Origin: an uncultured Actinomycetes bacterium | GTDB taxonomy: Bacteria; Actinomycetota; Actinomycetes; S36-B12 | Length of the DNA stretch: 11,197 bases | Reading direction: 5' to 3' | NCBI GenBank assembly: GCA_937876275.1 | Contig: CALFIA010000123.1 | Coordinates: 1-11,197, forward strand | In this document: piece after piece, positions 6,139 through 11,197 of the stretch | How positions within the stretch are numbered: the stretch's first letter is position 1 | How the letters are laid out: each line of letters opens with the position of its first letter | The notes under the pieces: generated by a model | Told to the model about the DNA's origin: nothing | The model's input: the letters and a program-made list of their open reading frames with translations, nothing else | The model's database searches: none | Program-made: the position numbers and the translations under genes

Positions 6139-6498
6139 GTGAACGTCTACACCCCCATCCTGGTTCTCGGCCTTCTGGCCTTCGGCTTCGCCGCATTCTC
6201 GGTGCTCACGGCTAGCTTCACCGGCCCCAAGCGCTACAACCGCGCGAAGTACGACGCTTACGAGTGCGGCATCGAGCCCACTCCGCAGCCGGTCGGCGGC
6301 GGCCGCTTCCCCGTGAAGTACTACCTGACCGCGATGCTCTTCATCGTCTTCGATATCGAAATCGTCTTCCTGTACCCGTGGGCGGTCGCCTTCGACCAGC
6401 TCGCACTGTTCGGCCTGTTCGAAATGATCATCTTCATCATCACCGTCCTCGTCGTGTACGCCTATGTTTGGCGTCGCCGCGGACTCGAGTGGGACTAA
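6139..6498 (+). CDS. nuoA: NADH-quinone oxidoreductase subunit A (NuoA)
   Basis: NuoA is a small membrane subunit of complex I at the junction between the peripheral and membrane arms. The product is 119 residues, as usual for the family, with three membrane segments at about residues 5-27, 61-83 and 88-110. The conserved loop YECGIEP (41-47) precedes the second helix, and FDIEIVFLYPWA (71-82) carries Asp72 and Glu74, the acidic pair equivalent to E. coli Asp79/Glu81. The C-terminus is basic (YVWRRRGLEWD). The start is GTG at 6139, preceded by AGGAG (6123-6127, 11-base spacing) and a closer GGGAG. It is the first gene of the nuo operon, followed 10 bases later by nuoB. Confidence 0.95.
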   Translation: MNVYTPILVLGLLAFGFAAFSVLTASFTGPKRYNRAKYDAYECGIEPTPQPVGGGRFPVKYYLTAMLFIVFDIEIVFLYPWAVAFDQLALFGLFEMIIFIITVLVVYAYVWRRRGLEWD

Positions 6499-6508
6499 GG
6501 GAAAACTG

Positions 6509-7063
6509 ATGGGTCTTGAAGAGGCACTGCCGTCCGGCGTACTGCTGACCACCGTCGAGAAGTTCGCGGGCTATGCGCGCAAGGGCTCGCTGTGGCCGGC
6601 CACCTTCGGTCTCGCCTGCTGCGCCATCGAGATGATGGCCGTCGGCGGCCCTCGCTTCGACATCGCGCGCTTTGGCATGGAGGTATTCCGCGCCTCACCG
6701 CGTCAGGCAGATCTCATGATCGTCGCCGGGCGCGTGAGCCAGAAGATGGCACCCGTCCTGCGCCAGATCTACGACCAGATGCCCAACCCGAAATGGGTTC
6801 TGGCGATGGGCGCCTGCTCCTCGAGCGGCGGAATGTTCAATAACTACGCCATTGTTCAGGGCGTCGACCACGTCGTTCCCGTTGACATCTACCTGCCCGG
6901 CTGCCCGCCGCGCCCGGAGATGCTGATCGACGCGATCCTCAAGCTGCACGACAAGATCCAGGACACCAAGCTCGGCCCGAACCGCAAGGCGGAGATCATC
7001 GAGCTGGAGGCTGCAGCACTGACCGCGCCGTCCACCCTCGAGATGAAGGGGCTGCTGCGTTGA
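6509..7063 (+). CDS. nuoB: NADH-quinone oxidoreductase subunit B (NuoB)
   Basis: NuoB holds the terminal [4Fe-4S] cluster N2, which passes electrons to menaquinone. The product is 184 residues. The four ligands are visible: Cys37 and Cys38 (FGLACCAIEMM), Cys103 (MGACSSSGG) and Cys132 (LPGCPPRPE), with spacings of 65 and 29 residues identical to E. coli NuoB (Cys64, 129, 158). The segment RFDIARFGMEVFRASPRQAD near residue 50 is typical of the quinone-site loop. The start at 6509 is supported by AAGGG (6497-6501) at good spacing; an in-frame ATG at 6464 lies inside nuoA and is rejected. The stop overlaps the nuoC TTG start. Confidence 0.96.
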   Translation: MGLEEALPSGVLLTTVEKFAGYARKGSLWPATFGLACCAIEMMAVGGPRFDIARFGMEVFRASPRQADLMIVAGRVSQKMAPVLRQIYDQMPNPKWVLAMGACSSSGGMFNNYAIVQGVDHVVPVDIYLPGCPPRPEMLIDAILKLHDKIQDTKLGPNRKAEIIELEAAALTAPSTLEMKGLLR

Positions 7064-7758
7064 GCGACAACCTCATTCCCGTAGTGCCTTCGGGCGTTGC
7101 GCCTCTTGATGTCATCGCCGTGCGCGAAGGGGCATTCGGCGTTGCGGGTTCTGGTGATACCAGTGGCTTCGGTGGCCTTGTCGAGGCGATCGTGCTCCCT
7201 CCTGCGTCACAGCGCCCGTACGGCGGCGACTTCGACGAGCTCGCCGACGAACTCGATCTCTCGCTTTCCGCGCGTGGAATCACCGGCGCAATCGAGAAGG
7301 TTGTCGTCGATCGCGGTGAGATCACCTACTTCGTCGAGCGATCGAAGATCGTCGAATTCGTCACCACTTTGCGCGATGAGCCAGGACTTCGCTTCGAGCT
7401 GTGCGTCGGCGTCAGCGGAGTGCACTATCCGCTCGAGGCAGGTCGAGAACTTCACGCGGTTTACCACTTCCTCTCGATCACCCATAACCGTCGCGTGCGC
7501 GTCGAAGTGGCCGCACCTGATGCAGATCCGCGCATTCCGTCGATCGTCGGGGTCTACCCGACCTGTGACTGGCATGAGCGCGAGACCTGGGACTTCTTCG
7601 GCATCGTGTTCGAAGGTCACCCCGCACTTACCCGCATTGCGATGCCCGACGACTGGCCGGGTCACCCGCAACGCAAGGACTACCCCCTCGGCGGAATTCC
7701 CGTCGAGTACAAGGGCGCAACAACGCCGCCCCCGGATCAGCGGAGGTCGTACAACTGA
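7060..7758 (+). CDS. nuoC: NADH-quinone oxidoreductase subunit C (NuoC)
   Basis: NuoC is a cofactor-free subunit of the complex I connecting module, contacting NuoB and NuoD. The 232-residue product has the family core YHFLSITHNRRVRV, the signature HERETWDFFGI (residues 172-182) and the C-terminal GHPQRKDYPLGG. About 45 residues at the N-terminus, before the conserved domain, are poorly conserved and partly Gly/Ser rich. The start is TTG at 7060, overlapping the nuoB stop (TTGA) and preceded by AAGGGG (7046-7051) with 8-base spacing. No in-frame ATG or GTG gives a better start without losing sequence. The last base of the stop codon is the first base of the nuoD ATG (TGATG), indicating coupled translation. 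NuoC is separate from NuoD here, not fused as in E. coli. Confidence 0.94.
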   Translation: MSDNLIPVVPSGVAPLDVIAVREGAFGVAGSGDTSGFGGLVEAIVLPPASQRPYGGDFDELADELDLSLSARGITGAIEKVVVDRGEITYFVERSKIVEFVTTLRDEPGLRFELCVGVSGVHYPLEAGRELHAVYHFLSITHNRRVRVEVAAPDADPRIPSIVGVYPTCDWHERETWDFFGIVFEGHPALTRIAMPDDWPGHPQRKDYPLGGIPVEYKGATTPPPDQRRSYN

Positions 7759-9125
7759 TGTCGACCGAAAACATCACCTATTCGAGTGCCGAAGCAGGCA
7801 CCGACTCGTACGCAGGCTCGTACGAGACCACTGAGGGCAAGGTCTACTCAGTTTCCGGTGGCGACTGGGACACCATCTCCGCTGCACCCGACGGCGAGAA
7901 GGAGCGCATCGTCGTCAACATGGGTCCGCAGCACCCGTCGACCCATGGCGTGCTTCGACTGATCCTCGAGATCGAGGGCGAGACCGTCACCGAGGCTCGT
8001 TGCGGTATCGGCTACCTGCACACCGGCATCGAGAAGAACATGGAGTTCCGCTCGTTCACGCAGGGCGTCACCTTCGTCACCCGCATGGACTACCTGGCGC
8101 CGTTCTTCAACGAGACCGCCTACTGCCTGGCCGTCGAGAAGCTGCTTGGCATTACCGACCAGATTCCCGAGCGCGCCAACGTCATCCGCGTGATGATGAT
8201 GGAGCTCAACCGAATCTCCTCGCACCTGGTCGCACTGGCCACCGGTGGCATGGAGCTCGGCGCGCTCACGGCCATGACCTTCGGCTTCCGTGAGCGTGAG
8301 CTCATCCTCGACATTTTCGAGATGATCACCGGCCTGCGCATGAACAGCGCGTACATCCGCCCCGGCGGAGTCGCGCAAGACATCCCCGAGGGCGGCGTCG
8401 ACAAGATTGCCGAGACACTTCCGCTGCTGCGCAAGCGTCTTAAGGACACTGCAAACCTGCTGATCGACAACAACATCTGGATGGGTCGCACCGTTGAGAT
8501 CGGCTTCCTCGATCTCACCGGATGCATGGCGCTCGGCGTGACCGGTCCGATCCTTCGAGCCACGGGCCTGCCGCATGATCTGCGGAAGTCGCAGCCGTAC
8601 TGCGGTTACGAGACCTACGAGTTCGATGTCGTCACCGAGACCACCTGCGATGCCTACGGCCGCTTCCTGATTCGCGTGCGCGAGATGCACGAGTCGATGC
8701 GCATTGTCGAGCAGTGCATCGAGCGCCTGCGCGCCAACGCCGGCACTCCTGTGATGGTGACCGACAAGAAGATCGCATGGCCTGCGCAGCTCTCGGTCGG
8801 TAGCGATGGCCAAGGCAACTCCCTCGATCACATCAAGGAGATCATGTCGGAGTCGATGGAGGCACTGATCCATCACTTCAAGCTGGTCACCGAGGGCTTC
8901 CGCGTTCCGGCCGGACAGGCCTACGCATCGATCGAGTCGCCCCGCGGCGAGCTCGGCTGCCACCTGGTCAGCGCCGGCGGCACTCGTCCGTATCGCATTC
9001 ACTTCCGCGATCCGTCGTTCACCAACCTGCAGGCAACTGCGGCCATGAGCGAAGGTGGCCAAATCGCCGACGTCATCGCCGCAGTAGCAAGCATCGACCC
9101 CGTCATGGGAGGCGTCGACCGCTAA
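7758..9125 (+). CDS. nuoD: NADH-quinone oxidoreductase subunit D (NuoD)
   Basis: NuoD is the 49-kDa-type subunit that forms most of the quinone-binding cavity with NuoB. The product is 455 residues, with an N-terminal extension of about 45 residues rich in Ser, Thr, Tyr and acidic residues before the conserved domain. MGPQHPSTHGVLRL (residues 55-68) carries His59 and His63, and RMDYLAPF holds Tyr112. His63 and Tyr112 are 49 residues apart, matching the quinone-binding His38/Tyr87 pair of Thermus Nqo4. IGYLHTGIEK, MMMELNRISSHL and PRGELGCHLVSAGGTRPYR are further family motifs, and the protein ends DPVMGGVDR as expected. The Shine-Dalgarno GGAGG (7742-7746) lies 11 bases before the ATG. A 46-bp gap separates it from nuoE. 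Confidence 0.96.
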   Translation: MSTENITYSSAEAGTDSYAGSYETTEGKVYSVSGGDWDTISAAPDGEKERIVVNMGPQHPSTHGVLRLILEIEGETVTEARCGIGYLHTGIEKNMEFRSFTQGVTFVTRMDYLAPFFNETAYCLAVEKLLGITDQIPERANVIRVMMMELNRISSHLVALATGGMELGALTAMTFGFRERELILDIFEMITGLRMNSAYIRPGGVAQDIPEGGVDKIAETLPLLRKRLKDTANLLIDNNIWMGRTVEIGFLDLTGCMALGVTGPILRATGLPHDLRKSQPYCGYETYEFDVVTETTCDAYGRFLIRVREMHESMRIVEQCIERLRANAGTPVMVTDKKIAWPAQLSVGSDGQGNSLDHIKEIMSESMEALIHHFKLVTEGFRVPAGQAYASIESPRGELGCHLVSAGGTRPYRIHFRDPSFTNLQATAAMSEGGQIADVIAAVASIDPVMGGVDR

Positions 9126-9171
9126 CGCGGCGACGATCCCGACTCCGTACGAGTTAACAGAAGGCAAGGAC

Positions 9172-9825
9172 ATGGCAATCAGCGAAGCGACTCGCGAGCA
9201 GATGCAGCAGCTGGCTGCTCGCTACCCGCAGCCTCGTTCGGCACTCCTGCCGATGCTCCACCTCGTGCAGAGCGTCGAGGGCGAAGTGACCACCGATGGC
9301 ATCGAGGCATGTGCTGATGTCCTGAGCATCACGCCGGCTGAGGTCAAGGCCGTGTCGACCTTCTACACGATGTACAAGCGCAAGCCGGTCGGCAAGCATC
9401 ACATCGGCGTCTGCATCAACACCTTGTGCGGTCTCCTCGGCGGCGACGCTGTCTACGACGCTCTCTCCGAGCGCCTCGGTGTCGGGCACGATCAGCCCAC
9501 CGCTGATGGCGAGTTCTGGCTCGAGCGCATCGAATGCCAGGCGGCGTGCACCCACGCACCGGTCATGACCGTCGACTGGGAGTTCATGGACGACGTCACG
9601 CCGACCTCGGCCGTCGACATCGTCGATCGTCTTGCTCGCGGCGAGCAGGTCGCCTCCACTCGCGGTCCGGTCATTCGCGACTTCCGCGCAACCGAACACA
9701 CCCTCGCTTTCCCGCTTGACGGTCTAGCAGACGAAGGCAATCCCGTTGACGCGAAGATGCTGGCCGGTCTCGCCGTCGCCAAGGAACGCGGCATGTCCGC
9801 CCCGAGAAGCACGCAGGAGGGCTGA
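9172..9825 (+). CDS. nuoE: NADH-quinone oxidoreductase subunit E (NuoE)
   Basis: NuoE is the thioredoxin-like [2Fe-2S] (N1a) subunit of the NADH-oxidising module. The product is 217 residues. The four ligands are Cys81 and Cys86 (CINTLCGLLGG) and Cys122 and Cys126 (ECQAACTHAPV), in the normal C-x4-C and C-x3-C pattern. An N-terminal helical domain (about residues 1-60, with RYPQPRSALLPMLHLVQ) precedes the thioredoxin fold. The C-terminal tail after residue 160 is longer than in E. coli NuoE, which is common in actinobacteria. The start at ATG 9172 has AGAAGG (9159-9164) at good spacing. It lies 3 bases before nuoF. Confidence 0.95.
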   Translation: MAISEATREQMQQLAARYPQPRSALLPMLHLVQSVEGEVTTDGIEACADVLSITPAEVKAVSTFYTMYKRKPVGKHHIGVCINTLCGLLGGDAVYDALSERLGVGHDQPTADGEFWLERIECQAACTHAPVMTVDWEFMDDVTPTSAVDIVDRLARGEQVASTRGPVIRDFRATEHTLAFPLDGLADEGNPVDAKMLAGLAVAKERGMSAPRSTQEG

Positions 9826-9828
9826 TCC

Positions 9829-10971
9829 ATGACTTTGACCCCGATCATCACCGAGTTCTGGGATGACCCCACTCTCTACACGCTCGACGGCTACAAGTCA
9901 CATGGTGGCTACCGTGCACTCGCGAGTGCGCTGAAGCAGGATCCTGACGCGATCATCACCACGATCAAGGACTCCGGTCTTCGCGGTCGCGGTGGCGCAG
10001 GCTTCCCGACCGGCCTGAAGTGGAGCTTCGTTCCGCAGAACGATGGCAAGCCGCATTACCTCGTCGTCAACGCTGATGAGTCCGAGCCGGGAGCCTGCAA
10101 GGACATCCCGATCATGATGGCGAACCCGCATGCACTCGTTGAGGGCGTCATCATCTCCTCGTTCGCCATTCGCGCGAACCATGCCTTTATCTACATTCGC
10201 GGTGAGGTGCCTGAGGCGATCCGTCGCGTCGCGAACGCCATCGAACAGGCCCGCGCTGCCGGCCTCATCGGCAAGAACATCCTCGGCAGCGGTTTCGATC
10301 TCGAGGTTGTCGCGCACTCCGGTGCCGGCGCGTACATCTGTGGTGAAGAGACCGCACTTCTCGATTCCCTCGAGGGCTTCCGCGGCCAGCCGCGCCTTAA
10401 GCCGCCGTTCCCCGCTGTCGCCGGCCTCTATGCCTCGCCGACAGTCATCAACAATGTCGAGACCATTGCGAACATTCCGTACATCGTCGATCGCGGCGTC
10501 GACTGGTTCCGTCAGTTCGGCACCGAGAAGTCTCCGGGCTTCAAGGTGTTCGCCGTCTCCGGTCACGTCAATCGTCCGGGCATCTACGAAGCACCTCTCG
10601 GCATCACGATGCGCGAGTTGCTCGACTACGCCGGCGGCATGCGCGACGCCATGCAGGAGTCCGCGTACCCGGTGCACGACACCATCATGGAGGGCCTGGC
10701 GCCGCAAACGGCGCTGCTGGCGCGCTTCGAGGAGCTCTCCGCGGCCATGGGCGCGCCGGGCGCAGACCTGGATGCGCTGCTGGGGCCGCGGCTCGCCGCA
10801 GGCGGCACGTGGCCTGCAGTTCGAACGCTCGGACTGCGAAATGGACAGCCGCATTTTCGTCAGCGGCCCGCTGCTCACGGGCTTCATCACCGTGCGCCAC
10901 GAAGCCTACGACGGCAGCCGCCTGGGCCTGCTGCGCTTCCAGCAGCGCTACAACGCCAGCTTCCGCAATGA
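9829..10971 (+). CDS. nuoF: NADH-quinone oxidoreductase subunit F (NuoF), genuine only to residue ~273; chimeric 3' part
   Basis: NuoF binds FMN and NADH and carries [4Fe-4S] cluster N3. Residues 1-273 are clear NuoF: GLRGRGGAGFPTGLKWSF (residues 50-67) and the NADESEPGACKD segment bind FMN/NADH, GAYICGEETALLDSLEG follows, and the SLBB-type region begins at VFAVSGHVNRPG. The start at ATG 9829 has AGGAGG (9815-9820) at 8-base spacing. After LLDYAGGMRD (ending at base 10647) similarity stops abruptly where NuoF normally continues GHxLKFWTPGG. The remaining frame to the TGA at 10969-10971 is unrelated, and its last ~50 residues are an out-of-frame reading of another gene. The rest of NuoF (about 165 residues, with the C-x2-C-x2-C and distal Cys of N3) is missing. 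The 380-residue frame should not be taken as a complete NuoF. Confidence 0.9.
   Translation: MTLTPIITEFWDDPTLYTLDGYKSHGGYRALASALKQDPDAIITTIKDSGLRGRGGAGFPTGLKWSFVPQNDGKPHYLVVNADESEPGACKDIPIMMANPHALVEGVIISSFAIRANHAFIYIRGEVPEAIRRVANAIEQARAAGLIGKNILGSGFDLEVVAHSGAGAYICGEETALLDSLEGFRGQPRLKPPFPAVAGLYASPTVINNVETIANIPYIVDRGVDWFRQFGTEKSPGFKVFAVSGHVNRPGIYEAPLGITMRELLDYAGGMRDAMQESAYPVHDTIMEGLAPQTALLARFEELSAAMGAPGADLDALLGPRLAAGGTWPAVRTLGLRNGQPHFRQRPAAHGLHHRAPRSLRRQPPGPAALPAALQRQLPQ
10640..10655. other. presumed chimeric junction in nuoF
   Basis: NuoF similarity ends at Asp273 (10645-10647). Downstream bases are more GC-rich, change codon use and no longer encode NuoF. The short direct repeat CATGC occurs on both sides (10638-10642 and 10650-10654), which could be microhomology at a template-switch or mis-join. 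The exact base cannot be fixed by eye. Confidence 0.7.
10648..10790 (+). pseudogene. foreign coding fragment, possibly ABC-F ATPase linker
   Basis: In the nuoF frame, the stretch after the break encodes about 45 residues with real-protein character, including HDTIMEGLAPQTALLARFEE and LSAAMGAPGADLDALL. Their pattern (a short segment after a QE motif, an acidic/helical stretch, then DLDALL) reminds me of the region between the Walker A and signature motifs of ABC-F proteins (Uup/EttA type). This is from memory and tentative. There is no start, stop or motif of its own in the piece. Base composition is richer in G+C than the preceding nuoF. The 3' limit is approximate: a second change occurs between about 10784 and 10813. 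Confidence 0.3.
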
Positions 10972-11197
10972 AGCCGTGGGCGGGCGCGACCCCCACCGCG
11001 TGGCCGCCCAGTGCACCGAGCGCACCGTGGCCGGCGGCGGAGGCCTGCCGTTGCGGGCGGTGGTCTGCCTGCAGGCCTACAAGAAACTGCCCCAGCTGTT
11101 CGACATGACGGTGCTCACCGCCTCGCTCGACGGCGACGACGTGGGCGTGCAGGGCCGGCTGGATGCCCAGGCCCTGAGCTTCGACAACACCCAGCGC
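10814..11197 (+). CDS. partial protein of unknown function, foreign to the locus
   Basis: In the frame one base ahead of nuoF, codons 10814-11197 read 128 residues without a stop, starting LQFERSDCEMDSRIFVSGPL and running off the window exactly in frame. The mix of residues (alternating hydrophobics, VRHEAYDGS, FRNEAVGGRDPHRVAAQC, LPLRAVVCLQAYKKLPQLFD) looks like a real protein. It has three cysteines. Leucine is nearly always CTG, and 10981-11040 is 85 percent G+C by hand count, unlike the nuo genes. From memory it resembles the C-terminal region of Burkholderiales (Comamonadaceae-like) proteins annotated with trypsin-like peptidase domains, but no protease catalytic motif is visible here and I assign no function. 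No start codon or ribosome binding site can be assigned; an in-frame ATG at 10772 belongs to the presumed junction zone. Confidence 0.5.
   Translation, partial: MQFERSDCEMDSRIFVSGPLLTGFITVRHEAYDGSRLGLLRFQQRYNASFRNEAVGGRDPHRVAAQCTERTVAGGGGLPLRAVVCLQAYKKLPQLFDMTVLTASLDGDDVGVQGRLDAQALSFDNTQR

Noticed and set aside
6464..6508. Upstream in-frame ATG for nuoB
   Set aside because: It lies inside nuoA and lacks a ribosome binding site. ATG 6509 has AAGGG at good spacing and gives the normal NuoB N-terminus.
9126..9171. Terminator between nuoD and nuoE
   Set aside because: Only a 4-bp stem (ACTC/GAGT, 9142-9154) with no T tract, inside a continuous operon.
7848..9173. 441-residue open frame antisense to nuoD
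   Set aside because: It mirrors nuoD almost exactly, as expected from strong third-position GC bias. Its composition is dominated by Ala, Asp, His, Val and Gly without domain motifs, and nuoD on the other strand has every family motif.
9898..10890. 330-residue antisense frame running from nuoF across the junction
   Set aside because: It is open through both nuoF and the foreign segment only because both are GC-rich. It has no motifs and crosses a presumed artefact.
10809..11108. 99-residue frame of Ala/Ser/Cys-rich composition at the window end
   Set aside because: An out-of-frame shadow of the 10814-11197 frame, which has more natural protein composition and stays open to the window edge.
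1..11197. Defence system, CRISPR array, insertion sequence, prophage, tRNA or rRNA
   Set aside because: I looked for direct repeats with spacers, transposase motifs, terminal inverted repeats and RNA gene landmarks and saw none. Apart from the last ~550 bases the window is core respiratory and quinone metabolism.
10640..11197. Real horizontal insertion into nuoF
   Set aside because: No mobile-element ends, target duplication or intact foreign gene is visible. The pieces are gene fragments without starts or stops, which favours an assembly or amplification chimera. Not fully excluded.

Overview
This window looks like a chromosomal core-metabolism locus of a high-GC actinobacterium (Actinomycetota), but its last ~550 bases appear to be foreign or mis-assembled. 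The actinobacterial call rests on protein character (MenC, MenD and NuoA-F of actinobacterial style), GTG and TTG starts, and start-region architecture. No rRNA or species-level marker is present, so nothing finer is claimed. A freshwater or other environmental assembly is plausible from the type of contamination at the end, but that is inference.

Layout. Bases 1-270 (minus strand) hold the N-terminal part of menE, cut by the window edge. Divergent from it, menB, menC and menD run on the plus strand from 308 to 4009, with menB/menC overlapping by ATGA and menC/menD four bases apart. menF (isochorismate synthase) lies on the minus strand, 4006-5283, tail-to-tail with menD so that their stop codons overlap. 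menG (demethylmenaquinone methyltransferase) starts divergently from menF at 5319. After a 124-bp promoter-bearing gap come nuoA, nuoB, nuoC, nuoD, nuoE and nuoF, the start of a complex I operon with short gaps or overlaps and mostly clear Shine-Dalgarno sequences.

How the genes fit together. MenF makes isochorismate, MenD, MenC, MenE and MenB convert it to DHNA-CoA, and MenG performs the last methylation to menaquinone, the quinone that the adjacent NuoA-N complex reduces. The thioesterase, prenyltransferase (menA) and menH are not in the window.

Regulatory reading. The most interesting signal is at the starts of the men genes. menE, menB, menD, menF and menG each have a TANNNT -10-like hexamer exactly 6 or 7 bases before the start codon, the signature of leaderless transcription in actinobacteria. 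None of menC or nuoA-F has one there. In both divergent pairs (menE/menB and menF/menG) the two opposed -10 boxes are separated by exactly 11 bp, so the promoters overlap and should exclude each other.

Window end. NuoF similarity stops at residue 273 (base 10647). What follows is much more GC-rich and seems to contain two unrelated protein fragments in two frames: one resembling the linker of an ABC-F ATPase, then a 128-residue open frame of Burkholderiales character running off the end. I read this as a chimeric assembly or amplification artefact until shown otherwise. I did not find a new defence, mobile or otherwise undescribed multi-gene system here.
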